From: Piezodorus guildinii
Lineage: Eukaryota; Arthropoda; Insecta; Hemiptera; Pentatomidae
Direction: 5' to 3'
Assembly: GCA_023052935.1 (NCBI GenBank)
Contig: CM041294.1
Coordinates: 154,505,399-154,569,398 of the forward strand
DNA length: 64,000 nt
Shown here one piece after another: positions 7,934 to 20,246 of the stretch. Each line of letters begins with the position of its first letter. Position 1 is the first letter of the stretch. A program made the position numbers and the translations under genes. The notes beneath the pieces are model-generated. The model was not told the DNA's origin and searched no databases. It saw only the letters and a list, made by a program, of their open reading frames with translations.

Positions 7934-10618
7934 ATGACTACACCTAATTCCTTGTCCATTCTCCTTTGGAATGCGAATGGTGTTAGAAATCACACTGACG
8001 AACTTACAGCTTTATTGCAAGACAAAAACGTTGATGTAGCACTTATTACTGAAACTAGACTAACCACTAAACAACTCTTTAAAATACCTCAATACGTAAC
8101 ATACCGTACAGAACACCCAGACGGAAAAGCCCATGCCGGTACTGCTGTCATTGTGCACCAGTCCCTCTCCCACCATATACTCCCAGTTCCCTCCTATGAT
8201 TTCCTACAATGCACCGCCATAGTAATCAAGACTTTTTCTTTTCCGATCACCCTCGCATCAGCGTACTGCCCTCCTAAACATTCCATCTCCAACATTCTAT
8301 TCGAATCCTTCCTTAATTCCTTAGGAAACCACTTCATTCTGGGTGCAGACATGAATGCTAAGAACCAACAATGGGGTTGCAGATCCACGAATTGTCGTGG
8401 GCGGAATTTACAGTCTGCACTCAGCTCTAGACGTTTCAACCTCCTGCCTCCTGACTCCCCTACCTACTGGCCAACTGATCCTAACCGTAATCCTGACATC
8501 CTTGACTTCTTCATTCACAGCGGATTAGGCTCCCTAAACATGTCGGTGACTCGCCTTGATGAACTGTCCTCTGACCATAGTCCATTGCTCCTTAAAGTAT
8601 CCCTAATTCCTATTCCTAAACCCACCCCACCGTCATTTATCAGAGGACCAGTAAACTGGGACCTTTTTCGCCAAATCCTGACCAGTGATATTGACCTCAG
8701 AGTGAAACTCAAAACTCCAGATGACCTTGACGATGCCGTAAACTCCTTCACCATCGCTATTCAACAAGCTGTTTGGACTGCCTCCTCTCCCAAGCATTCC
8801 CAGATAACTCATAACCAAAATCATTTACCACAACACCTCATAGACCTCATCCGCACCAAACGCCGATCCAGATCCTTATGGCAACGCACCCGTCACCCCA
8901 CAGATCGCCGCTCCTATAACTTTTATTCTAGACAATTAAAGAGGGAGCTGGCAACCTTCCGTTCCCAATCCTTTAGTTCCTTCCTTTCTTCTCTTTCGGC
9001 TTGTGACAATTCCCTGTGGAATGTCACCAAGAAAATTCTAAAATCCCACCATATTTCCCATCCCCTCCGTCGTAGTAATGGTTCCTGGGCTGCGTCTGAT
9101 GAAGACAAAGCCGAGGAACTTGCCAAATACGTTTCCCAAGTCTTCACACCTCATCCAGAATCCAATCCAAACCACACTGCAGAAGTGGAACAGTTCCTTC
9201 AGTCTCCAATCCCGCTTTCATTACCTCCTAAAGCAGTTAATCCCTCTGAGGTCAAATATCTTCTCCGAAAACTTGCACTCCGTAAATCTCCTGGATACGA
9301 TCTCCTCACTCCTCAGATTCTCAGACAGCTTCCATCTAAAGCCGTTATATTTCTTACATATATTTACAACTCCATTCTACGCACTACTCATTTTCCTCTC
9401 TTATGGAAACATTCCACAATAATTCTCTTCCTAAAACCAGGTAAACCTCCTAACACTACGACATCATATAGACCTATCAGCCTACTCCCAATCCTTTCAA
9501 AAATCTTTGAAAAAATCCTCCTCAAACGAATATTACCGTTATTAGAACCCCACACTATTCCTTCCCATCAGTTTGGATTCCGTTCCCAACATTCAACCGT
9601 TCAGCAAGGGCTCCGAGTCGTTGACCATATTTCCTCTGCCCTTGAGAACAAGGAGTACTGCTCGGGTGCATTTCTGGACATAACGCAAGCATTTGACCGG
9701 GTGTGGCACCCGGGATTGCTCTTTAAGCTCAAAAACCATTTACCCCTATCCTTATACCTTGTCCTCCGATCCTATCTATCAAACCGCTCCTTCCGAGTTC
9801 GTTGTGGTGCAGAATATTCCAATTATTATCCAGTCGAATCCGGTGTTCCTCAGGGCAGTGTCCTTGGTCCTATCCTCTATAATATATACACGGCTGATAT
9901 TCCTCTCTGCCCTGATACCTTCCTGGCAACGTACGCTGATGACACAGCTATCCTATCCTCTCACTTAGATCCCGAAATTGCATCTACAGGCCTCCAAACA
10001 CACCTTTCTCAAATTGAAGACTGGTGTAACAACTGGAGAATCAAAGTCAATCAATCCAAATGCAGACATGTCACCTTTACCCTTCGAAGACAATCCTGCC
10101 CTTCAGTTCTCTTTGACTCCGTTCCGCTTCCTTTCTCCGACACAGTCCGGTATCTTGGCTTCCTTCTGGACAAAAGACTAACTTGGAACCCACATACTAG
10201 ACTTAAACGACAAGAACTTAATCGACGATTTGGACAATTATACAGACTACTGAACAGAAATTCTAAATTATCTATCGAGAACAAACTGCTAATATACAAG
10301 ACGGTACTGAAACCTATCTGGACCTACGGACTTGAACTGTGGGGGACAGCCAAATTTTCTAACATCAAACGCATTCAATCCTTCCAATCAAAAGTCCTCC
10401 GAACAATAGTTAATGCTCCTTATTATGTATCCAACCATACCTTACACCGCGACCTAAATATTCCATTTATTTTAGACCTTATACCATTAAAATTCTCTAA
10501 ATTCCATCAGAACCTTATCCATCACCCTAATCCCCTAGCTCAATCCTTATCCAGCTCCACACATCCTTACCATCCTCCTAGAAGGTTGAAACGGCAGTGG
10601 CCTCGAGACCTCTTGTAA
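7934..10618 (+). CDS. Jockey-type ORF2 (APE endonuclease + reverse transcriptase), copy B
   Basis: This is an intact 894-residue frame. The endonuclease occupies about residues 1-225: LLWNANGV near the start, ITETRL with the catalytic Glu (~38-44), GADMNAKNQQWG (~137-148) and SSDHSPLLL with the catalytic His (~213-221). The reverse transcriptase runs from about 450 to 720: SPGYDLLTPQ, YRPISLLP (~512), FGFRSQHST, LDITQAFDRVWHPG (first catalytic Asp, ~585), GVPQGSVLGP (~636) and TYADDTAI (catalytic Asp pair, ~667). The rest is the thumb and C-terminal region (RYLGFLLDKRLTWNPH) up to the final RDLL. By family it nicks target DNA and primes cDNA synthesis from the nick. No RNase H motif is visible. 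No inactivating change was seen. Confidence 0.95.
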   Translation: MTTPNSLSILLWNANGVRNHTDELTALLQDKNVDVALITETRLTTKQLFKIPQYVTYRTEHPDGKAHAGTAVIVHQSLSHHILPVPSYDFLQCTAIVIKTFSFPITLASAYCPPKHSISNILFESFLNSLGNHFILGADMNAKNQQWGCRSTNCRGRNLQSALSSRRFNLLPPDSPTYWPTDPNRNPDILDFFIHSGLGSLNMSVTRLDELSSDHSPLLLKVSLIPIPKPTPPSFIRGPVNWDLFRQILTSDIDLRVKLKTPDDLDDAVNSFTIAIQQAVWTASSPKHSQITHNQNHLPQHLIDLIRTKRRSRSLWQRTRHPTDRRSYNFYSRQLKRELATFRSQSFSSFLSSLSACDNSLWNVTKKILKSHHISHPLRRSNGSWAASDEDKAEELAKYVSQVFTPHPESNPNHTAEVEQFLQSPIPLSLPPKAVNPSEVKYLLRKLALRKSPGYDLLTPQILRQLPSKAVIFLTYIYNSILRTTHFPLLWKHSTIILFLKPGKPPNTTTSYRPISLLPILSKIFEKILLKRILPLLEPHTIPSHQFGFRSQHSTVQQGLRVVDHISSALENKEYCSGAFLDITQAFDRVWHPGLLFKLKNHLPLSLYLVLRSYLSNRSFRVRCGAEYSNYYPVESGVPQGSVLGPILYNIYTADIPLCPDTFLATYADDTAILSSHLDPEIASTGLQTHLSQIEDWCNNWRIKVNQSKCRHVTFTLRRQSCPSVLFDSVPLPFSDTVRYLGFLLDKRLTWNPHTRLKRQELNRRFGQLYRLLNRNSKLSIENKLLIYKTVLKPIWTYGLELWGTAKFSNIKRIQSFQSKVLRTIVNAPYYVSNHTLHRDLNIPFILDLIPLKFSKFHQNLIHHPNPLAQSLSSSTHPYHPPRRLKRQWPRDLL

Positions 10619-10857
10619 AATGTATATTGGAGTTCTAGCATTGGCTAGATTCTCCACTCACGTGGTGTATGCTTGTGAATTGTATATAGGTATGAGTGAC
10701 TTTTGTATATATTTTTATTGATTTTGTTTTGTATTTATTTATATTGTTTTATTATTATATTAATTTATTGTTTTGTATATATCGTGTGAATGCAGTATGA
10801 ATGTTGTACTTTATCCCTATTAAAAATGTCCTAAATTGGACAGATTGTAATATTGTT

Positions 10858-10900
10858 CAATAAAGAATTGTTTCTAAAAAAAAAAAAAAAAAAAAAAAAA
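10858..10900 (+). terminator. Polyadenylation signal and poly(A) tail of copy B
   Basis: AATAAA at 10858-10863 is followed by a short spacer and about 25 A residues, then the downstream TSD TTTTGTACTT. Confidence 0.85.
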
Positions 10901-10910
10901 TTTTGTACTT

Positions 10911-11395
10911 CCTGAAAGATTAATAATATCATCTTATGAGCATTGACAACTACCGGCTTAATATACAAGTTGAACGAATTTGATGACTAACTAAAGGATA
11001 AAAGATCAAAAATAATTGTTTATTATAACGAAAATTACTATGAAACTGAAATTAAATGTTTAAGACTATACACCCAAGATGTTACAGCAACTTTTTCATC
11101 AAAATTTAATCTAATTTAATTTAATTTCATCAAAAGTTAGGCAGAAGAGCCACTTTATACCATACAGTTTGCACCTTTTTACGATTTTCTCGAAAAAGGC
11201 TCTAACGATTTCGATTAAACTCGCTATGTCGATCTAAAATTCAATGGGCTTAAACTTTGCGTTTTTGCTCAGGACTACCACACACACACGCCATTTGGAC
11301 CCTAAAACGTGCATTTCCGTCGAAAACTGGAATTCGAAAATTTTCACGATCGCAATACTTTTCCTTAAGATATATTTCATCTATAGGTAAGTGAA
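10911..11395. repeat. R3 repeat pieces flanking copy B
   Basis: It first continues the R3 copy interrupted by copy B in minus orientation (AAGTTGAACGAATTTGATG, AGAAGAGCCACTTTATACC). After about 11270 it switches to plus-orientation R3 end words (ACCCTAAAACGTGCATTTCC, CGATCGCAATACTTTTCC). So it is two half-units in inverted order. Confidence 0.6.
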
Positions 11396-12850
11396 AGCAA
11401 AAAGTGCTGTCTCCTCTCGAATATATAAAATGTTATTGGTGACTTTTAAGATATCCTCTAATCTCTAATCTCGGTTGAAACGTTTTGCTGAATATAGATT
11501 ACCCCAATGTTGACACGAATCGATACCGACTTGGCGTGCGGTACAAAGCAGCTCATCTTCCCAGGACCTACCGACTAACTAGAAGAGTTGCACAAGCGGC
11601 CGGAATCAGCATACATCGACCCAACGCGCAACTTGTAATCAAGTTGCGCAACGGGATTACGCAACGTCAGCGCCAGCTGGTTTTTCCATTTGTTAACAAT
11701 TTGCGCTGTAATCTGCGCAGGAGCTCAACCGTGTCAATGTCTCCGCCAATTAAATTAAACGGTAACCTTGGCATGGGGTATCAATGTCTTAGCATTGGAG
11801 TTGAGGTCAGGTGAGAGCCTTTGTAATTACACCTTGCAGGATCATGTTTACAATAAACGTCACAAATATCGTACGTAGGAGAATAATTAAGAGGATCATA
11901 AATAAAAGATATTCCCAAGACTGCGTGCAAAGGTAATTAAGAAACTAATATATTGAAAAATGGAAAAAGGTATCTATGCCATCATAGGATGCGTCAATTA
12001 CGTGAACCACACCGATGAGATTGAGCAATAGCGCAATTTAAATTAAGTTAAAAAAAATCATCTACGTCAAAAGCAGGACTAATTACTGCTTGTTAAAAAC
12101 CTTGTACGCAAACGAAAAAATAAATTTACATTAATCCGTATAATCTGTTATTATATAACATTTTAGAATGTACGTATTTTACAATTAAAATCAAATTATG
12201 CAGATTTAAATGAGAAAGAAAGAATAATAACGGAAAATGTTCAAAACAATCAACACTGTATGAGGAAGGATGAGCTTGTACATTACAATACCTATGTATA
12301 GAATAAAACAACCCGTAATTAAAAGGTAATCAAATTTATGTAGAGTAGGGTTTACTTATTTAATAAAAATGTTTCGAATACGAAGTATTTTATATATAGA
12401 AATACTTTCGGATATAAAATACTTAGTGCGCAATGCAACTCGTATGGAAGCAGTTAAAGGTTCATTTAAGTCCAAGCAGAATATACTTGTAACATTAAAT
12501 ACAAGCGTAGAAGTAAACCCAGCCAACCATTAGCCTTATAAGCGCCATACTTTATATCATCTTCAAAATCAAGATGAATACAACTTCTAAGTGATACCTC
12601 GCAAAAATTATACATCATTAAAAAAATAACAGTATTTTTCATCTAATAACAAAGATTGGTTTATTTACAGCAATATAAAATAAGGCAATTAAAAGACCAT
12701 TTTATTGTATATGTATATATACTCAATAGTGGATATTATAATAACAATTGAAGGTTTATTACATTCAATCAAATACAAATATAATAAAAACAAGCTAAGG
12801 TTTGGTTGATGGTAGAGATTAGATGTAATAAAAAATGGTACATTGGTTTT
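11396..12850. other. No gene; short palindrome at 11629-11650
   Basis: A 330-base open stretch (11485-11814) has no similarity I recognise. It contains a perfect hairpin CGCAACTTG / CAAGTTGCG with a 4-base loop. The rest is AT-rich anonymous DNA. Confidence 0.4.
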
Positions 12851-13055
12851 TGTTTGTTTATTTATTTGACGTCACTTTATGCTACTATGGCTAATCGGAC
12901 GATGCTACAGTGGGAGTCCTAAATTTTGCCTATCCAGGTTTTATTAGGATAGGGATCTTTAACGAGTACCTGACATCGCACAGGCTCGGGTTTTAACGTC
13001 CCCTCCGAAGGACGGCGTAACTAAGGATTTTTTACTCCAATTAAAAAATCCTAGG
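12851..13055 (-). mobile_element. SINE1 copy, 5'-truncated
   Basis: Reverse orientation. It starts with the A-rich tail read as TGTTTGTTTATTTATTT and runs through GTCACTTTATGCTACTATGG, GGGAGTCCTAAATTTTGCC, CGTCCCCTCCGAAGGACGG and the paired GGATTTTTTACTCC / AAAAAATCC block. It stops before the tRNA-like head. A short internal deletion removes the GGGACCACC word. Confidence 0.9.
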
Positions 13056-13289
13056 ACTATTGAATCACAATCTCCCTTAGCTTATACAATGACAATAATC
13101 AACATATAACAATTAAATGGTCAAAACCAACTTAAGATAAAAATAAAAGCTAAAACAGAAAAGAAAAAAACTTCTTGGTCTTATTTTTGGGTTTTCATAT
13201 TGAACATTTATCACTCTATGTACTAGAAACTATTAACAAAAACTTTTATTTAATAAAAAAGAACCTACATTATATTAAAAACCATCTAG

Positions 13290-13628
13290 TCCTTGCTTTC
13301 AGAGCTGATTGACGAAAAATTGACTAACGTACCATGGTTCTCCAATAACCAACAACTTCATAGAAAAGAAATTTCACAATTAGTAAGACTACGGACTAAC
13401 CATGGCTGCACAAAAAAATTTCTCAGTTTAATGAAAATAAAAAAAGATGGCAAATACCTAACATGCAAAGTCCCTGAAGACCCGCGTCACATTCTATTCC
13501 GATGCAGAAAATATAGAAAGCAAAGGGAAGTAATGGTTCCCCCAGAAACAGAAGCCATGTTTTTACAAAAGTTAGAGAAAGAAAAGTTAAAGATCAACAA
13601 GCAATTCTTCATTAATAATGTAAAATAA
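13290..13628 (+). pseudogene. C-terminal fragment of a LINE ORF2
   Basis: The frame reads RLRTNHGCTKKFLSLMKIKK, then EDPRHILFRCRKYRKQRE, then a Lys-rich tail. This is the pattern of the small C-terminal region that follows RNase H in I/R1/LOA-type ORF2 proteins, where a 'RLRTGHG' stretch leads into a His/Cys motif ending in H-x-L-x-x-C. One of the expected upstream Cys pairs is missing. No RT sequence lies upstream, so it is a 5'-truncated relic. An A-rich stretch follows the stop. The clade is uncertain. Confidence 0.6.
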
Positions 13629-15054
13629 AAAAAAAAAATAATAAATAAGAGGCACTTCACAGAGTTTAATTTAATTTTAATATTATTTTATTTTTTCTAT
13701 TTTTTTTGAGTCACTTTCCTCTCCCATTTACATTATTTTGTTTTATTCTCTATTTAATTAATTTATTGATCTTTTTTTATTATATTCGGTTCCGTAACCT
13801 AAGTTTTTATTAAATTATGGCAAACATTTATTGACCATATAGGATTTGGTTTCAAATCTTGAAGGTCATTTGTATAATTAAAAAAAAAATACAAGTAAAT
13901 TATTTAAAATTATTATACAAATAGATACTTAACATACGTGCACGTAAAAAAAGGAACAAGGACAGCATTTAATAATAAATCAATGTATTTGTTCGTAAAT
14001 ATGAAATCCAATAGTAAAAGATTTGTAAATCTGTTTTAGGTACTTTTAGTTAACTAATATGGATATTAAATATTATGGATTCAACTTTTTACATTTTTTT
14101 TTTTTTTTTAAACACTTCGATAAAACGCACAACCATAATACAGTTAGAGATATTAACAATATTATTACACAATGGTTTATTATTTCCAAATAACAATATT
14201 AGGGTATAACTGCTAATATAGCTGTTGATAGGCAATTATAAAGTAATATGAAAAGCACTAATTCAAAGAATCAAAAAATCAGCCCTAGAGTTGCAGAGAA
14301 AAGCTGCGTACGGCGTACGCGGCAGTATGTTACAAAGGTACATTATTGAAAATAATAAGACAAAACTTTATTTATAACAGGATTAATAATCACTCAATCG
14401 AGCAATTATGAAAACTTTCCGATCTAAAATTTCGACGAGTTATCGCCGAATAACGAATAAGCATTAAATTTGACCTGTACGGATAATGATCTCATTGCTC
14501 ATCTACGAATTTAAAAAAATAATTTATGTTACGCAAGAGGATGGAAGAACATACATAGCAGTCTAAAATTAACCAAAAATGATATAATCCTTAACATTCA
14601 TAAATGTCATTAAGCGTTCTTAAAGGTAAGGAATTAACAATATAACAATGAAAAGTGATATTACAGCTAATTAATTGACTACATAAAGAAGTAGTAAATT
14701 CCTTTCACAACCAGTCATAAATTATCCCAGGAACAATACTATTTATTTTACACCATAAAAGTAATTTACGATGGTAATCATAATATCACATAAGTAATTT
14801 ATATAACATATAACTTGATATAATAAGTGATTTACGATCCACTATCCTGCAGCTCAGAATACAACCAAAACAACAGAAATGCGAAAACGAAAAAATAGTG
14901 TAGTTACAAGACGACTTTAATACACTGAATAGCATGGTGAAAATAGTCAACATTTAATTTATTTAGCCAAAATAGCTAACATTTTTATTTATTTACAAGC
15001 TCCAAGATATTTTTAATTTCAATGACCTATACCTATATTAATTTCTATATGAAA
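13629..15054. other. AT-rich anonymous DNA
   Basis: No reading frame, repeat family or RNA gene I can support. Poly(T) near 14093-14109. Confidence 0.5.
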
Positions 15055-15361
15055 TATACCGTAAGGAAGAGTATTGCGATGCGCTAGTCTACTGTGCTCC
15101 GGGTTCTGGGTTCGAATCCTGGTTATGACAGAATATTATATATTCTGTTATATCAGCCGGGGAGCGATCCTGGGGTATGGAGACCCTCCTGGGGCAGACC
15201 AAGCCTCTATAAAGTGGGCACCCCAAAATGGGGGAAAACATGGCGGCTGAGCGTGATCACGGCCGAATTTTTTATTTATTTTTTTTTTTTTTTGTTAAGA
15301 GTATTGCGATGGTGAACAATTTCAAATTCTAGTTTTCAACAAAATTTATGCTCTGTAAATA
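15055..15361 (-). repeat. R3 end interrupted by SINE2
   Basis: The R3 terminus (GTAAGGAAGAGTATTGCGATG, then TTTCAAATTCTAGTTTTCAAC) is split by a SINE2. Mariner M1 begins right after, at 15362, so several insertions cluster in this R3 remnant. Confidence 0.6.
15082..15296 (+). mobile_element. SINE2 copy e, truncated at both ends
   Basis: The tRNA-like head is cut just before CGCTAGTCTACTGTGCTCC. Box B (GGGTTCGAATCCTGG) and the body are present, and a T-rich tail follows. An exact 15-bp TSD, AAGAGTATTGCGATG, lies at 15067-15081 and 15297-15311. The T-rich tail directly precedes the downstream TSD, so the T-rich end is a true 3' end. Confidence 0.9.
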
Positions 15362-16285
15362 TTAGGTTGTGTCACATGAAATGTCCGTTTTCAAGGTAAA
15401 AGATTTTTATTAAAAATACGATATGGAAACAAGATAATTTTATTCGAAGTATTTACCTTCTTTTTCTACACATTTTTCCCAACGTGACAACAACTTTTTT
15501 ATCCCCAAACTGAAAAACTCTGAGCTTTGAAGTGAAACAAAATCTGAAAACGCACTTTTCACTTGATCATCATTTTCAAAAAGTTTTCCTTTGACGAAGT
15601 TGTCTAAATTCCTGAACAGGTGGTAATCTGTTGGAGGCAAGTCGGGAGAATATGGTGGGTGCGGAAGAACTTCGTAGCCCAGTTCTTTCAATTTTTGCAC
15701 GGTATGTTTTGAAACATGGGGTCTTGCTGCCGCTTAGTGAGATCATGAGGTATCCATGTATCGAGCTTTTTTACTTTCTAAATACAATTTAAATGTTTGG
15801 AAACGGTAGATGCACTTGCATTTAGTTGTGCTGAGAGTCCTTTAACTGTTTGGTAGGGGTTTCCTTTTACTGTATGTTTGAGGACATTGTTGTCTATTAC
15901 GGACGGAGGTCTTCCTCGGGGCAAGTTTTACAAGTCGGTATCTCCAGCTGAAAACTTAGCAAACCAACGGCAAATGGTCAGTTCATAAACACTCTCTTCC
16001 CCAAACGTCTTGCAAATATTTCTAGCGGCCTCAGCTGCTGAATGGTCGAGTTTAAACTCGTACAAAAACATAACTCGAAAATCGCGTGTTTCCATGTTCA
16101 TATTTTGAGGTATACTAAAAAGTGGGTAATTGATTGGTAAGCTAATGTTTATAATACAGAGGTAGAGGATTAGTAACTGATTACTTTAAATATGTAAACA
16201 TTCTGAAGAAAACAACAGAGACCTGCAAAATCCTTTATGTATTTCAGAAACTATAAAAACGGACATTTTATGTGAAACAACCCAA
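15362..16285 (-). mobile_element. Mariner M1, internally deleted (924 bp)
   Basis: TIRs of about 30 bp begin TTAGGTTGTGTCACATGAAA on the left and, on the other strand, TTGGGTTGTTTCACATAAAA on the right. The TA target duplication is at 15360-15361 and 16286-16287. The transposase on the minus strand keeps its N-terminus (METRDFRVMFLYEF, helix-turn-helix region), then a deletion joins the PHDL region to the RPHVS-like region just before HTVQKLKELGYEV, then the C-terminus follows. The deletion removes the first two catalytic Asp residues; the third survives in PPTDYHLF. It shares a family with M2 at 37314. Confidence 0.92.
15440..15700 (-). pseudogene. Mariner transposase C-terminus (M1)
   Basis: This is an 86-codon open remainder containing YSPDLPPTDYHLF (third catalytic Asp of the DD34D triad) and the C-terminal RWEKCVEKEGKYFE. 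By family it is a DDD/E cut-and-paste transposase. It is inactive because the catalytic core upstream is deleted, and an in-frame stop also occurs in the N-terminal part (near 15930). Confidence 0.88.
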
Positions 16286-16818
16286 TAGATTGGTGTTGAA
16301 ATACCAGGATGGTAATGTTAGTGGGGCTAGTATTGAGGTCAAGATCTCCTGATAATAAGCCGCCTTCCTCTTGAAGAAGATCCCGGAGGCGACCTTGCAG
16401 TTACGTCAAGCCATCGAGTTGTGATTAGCATGCGTTCCCTACCCTTCTCATCCGCTATAGCATTCCTTGTCTTTATCTTCCCATTTCTAAAGTGATCGAG
16501 ATAGAATCGAACAGGAAAATATCTGGTGAAGTCAGCACACAACTATCAGTCAATTCCTTTATTAAAACCGATTTAAGAATTATCAAATACAGTAAGATAT
16601 AAAAATGAGAGGAACTGATAAAGAATTAATTAAACTAAATGTCTATAGAAACATGTGTTTTATGAACAAATCTATTATATTAGTATAGAATAAATCAAAT
16701 TTTCAAATGAGACTTTCAGAGCACACGCTTATTGCTACACGGTCATCAGTAGTTCCAAGTTTAAATAATAAATTACTTAATTTTTATTACAATTAAGATT
16801 AGTTTGAATGAATAATTG
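16286..16818. other. Anonymous DNA with an R3 word near 16625-16690
   Basis: Positions 16340-16540 are richer in G+C than their surroundings, but no known family was recognised. The stretch around 16645 (ATAGAAACATGTGTTTTATG) matches R3. No gene seen. Confidence 0.4.
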
Positions 16819-17284
16819 TATTATTAGGTTCCTTTAATTAAAATGATCCTTTTCATTCAACTTATTTTCTTTTCTTATTTTTTGTCCCTACGTTTCGGCT
16901 CTTTGCCATTCTCAAGGGATCTACAAAAAACATTTATTTTAAAATTAAAAGATACACAACATTATTTTTTAAAATTCTTATAAATCAATTTACATACCTC
17001 TTTATACTCCTTTATACACTCTATACAATATATAGATATATATTTTGTCATAATTGAGTAAAATAAAAATTAAAACTATTATAGGCTGACCAGCCCTGTC
17101 CTGGTTGTTATCATCTACTGGATTAAAGAAATCTATTCCCTCACTCTTAACTATTGATATCAAAACTAATATACACACATATATTGTTTTATTATCTCCT
17201 CCTCAGTCAAGTCTACATTTATTTTCACAGCCAAAAATTTTTTCATTTAAAATTCTTTAATAAATTATTACCATACATAAACAT

Positions 17285-17352
<68 letters not shown>

Positions 17353-17414
17353 ATACACACCCACATACACATACATATATATATATATATATGTATGTGT
17401 ATATGGGTGTGTAT

Positions 17415-17472
<58 letters not shown>

Positions 17473-17938
17473 ATGTTTATGTATGGTAATAATTTATTAA
17501 AGAATTTTAAATGAAAAAATTTTTGGCTGTGAAAATAAATGTAGACTTGACTGAGGAGGAGATAATAAAACAATATATGTGTGTATATTAGTTTTGATAT
17601 CAATAGTTAAGAGTGAGGGAATAGATTTCTTTAATCCAGTAGATGATAACAACCAGGACAGGGCTGGTCAGCCTATAATAGTTTTAATTTTTATTTTACT
17701 CAATTATGACAAAATATATATCTATATATTGTATAGAGTGTATAAAGGAGTATAAAGAGGTATGTAAATTGATTTATAAGAATTTTAAAAAATAATGTTG
17801 TGTATCTTTTAATTTTAAAATAAATGTTTTTTGTAGATCCCTTGAGAATGGCAAAGAGCCGAAACGTAGGGACAAAAAATAAGAAAAGAAAATAAGTTGA
17901 ATGAAAAGGATCATTTTAATTAAAGGAACCTAATAATA
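16819..17938. repeat. 1.12-kb near-perfect palindrome
   Basis: Every stretch I compared pairs with its mirror about 17378.5 (coordinates sum to 34757). The arms are about 560 bp with essentially no spacer. The only difference I found is one base near the centre (GTGGGTG against ATGGGTG). Each arm holds a hammerhead-like block (minus strand 16885-16921, plus strand 17836-17872) and a (CA)n/(TG)n tract meeting (TA)n at the centre. The two long frames across it are mirror images of the same sequence and not genes. Confidence 0.95.
17836..17872 (+). ncRNA. Degenerate hammerhead-like motif in the palindrome
   Basis: Order: stem I strand TCCC, core TTGAGAA, stem II GGC...GCC, GAAAC, palindromic ACGT with A at the cleavage position, then GGGA to close stem I. 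Stem I, stem II and GAAAC agree with the minimal hammerhead plan, but the CUGANGA core is altered, so self-cleavage is doubtful. The mirror copy is on the minus strand at 16885-16921. Confidence 0.4.
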
Positions 17939-17944
17939 ATAAAT

Positions 17945-19700
<1,756 letters not shown>

Positions 19701-20246
19701 AGGCTTTCATCAGAGTCTGAATATTTTTTTTTTTTAGAAAGCCCATAACCACTTACAAACACAAAAGATTTCATACAAAATGATTTTTCATTAACGATTA
19801 TTTAAGATAGTGGTGAAAATCGCCAGACTTCCACTAAAAAATCCAAACCACTGAAACATTAAGCCTTAATCCCAAAAAGCTGGGTGTGCCCCTTGCAGGT
19901 CAGTGACCCCAAAATTGATCCACGGCTGTTGGAACAGAAAATCAATTTTCTACCATATCCAGGCTCGAGTAGGAAGTTAGGGAGTACAGGCCCTTAATCA
20001 CTAAAATGAAAAAAATATATATATAGAATACCCAACCTTCCTAGAAGATTACAATTAATGTAATTAATTAATTTATTAAAAAAACAATTTTATCCCCAAT
20101 GATAATCATCTAATAACTTATTTCGGTAAGGCCGATGTTATGTTTATTTTAAAATTAGTTAACAAAAAACTAACTAAGGACGGACTAAGTTTTTGTTTCA
20201 AGTTTTTTAACTAATAGATATAATTAGTTGACCGTTGTGAATTACT

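Larger units (their letters stand above)
6249..10900 (+). mobile_element. Full-length Jockey-type non-LTR retrotransposon (copy B)
   Basis: It carries a 5' UTR, ORF1 (6629-7933), ORF2 (7934-10618), a 3' UTR of about 250 bp with AATAAA at 10858, and a poly(A) run ending at 10900. The TSD is TTTTGTACTT, 10 bp or up to 12 if shared A residues are counted: 6237-6248 before the element and 10901-10910 after. The target was an R3 copy, because the flanks join into the R3 sequence seen at about 19300-19400. Both ORFs are open and the main catalytic motifs are intact, so this could be a young, competent element. Clade call (Jockey) rests on gag knuckles, APE endonuclease, the FDRVWH-type RT motif and the absence of an RNase H region. 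Confidence 0.93.

Noticed and set aside
8194..10299. Several antisense and shifted frames of 60-114 codons in copy B
   Set aside because: They are shadows of the intact ORF2.
11485..11814. 109-codon open frame
   Set aside because: No recognisable domain, starts at a non-ATG codon, and contains a short palindrome; treated as chance.
17154..17603. Two 111-codon frames with the same N-terminus on opposite strands
   Set aside because: They are mirror images created by the palindrome and consist mostly of microsatellite translation.
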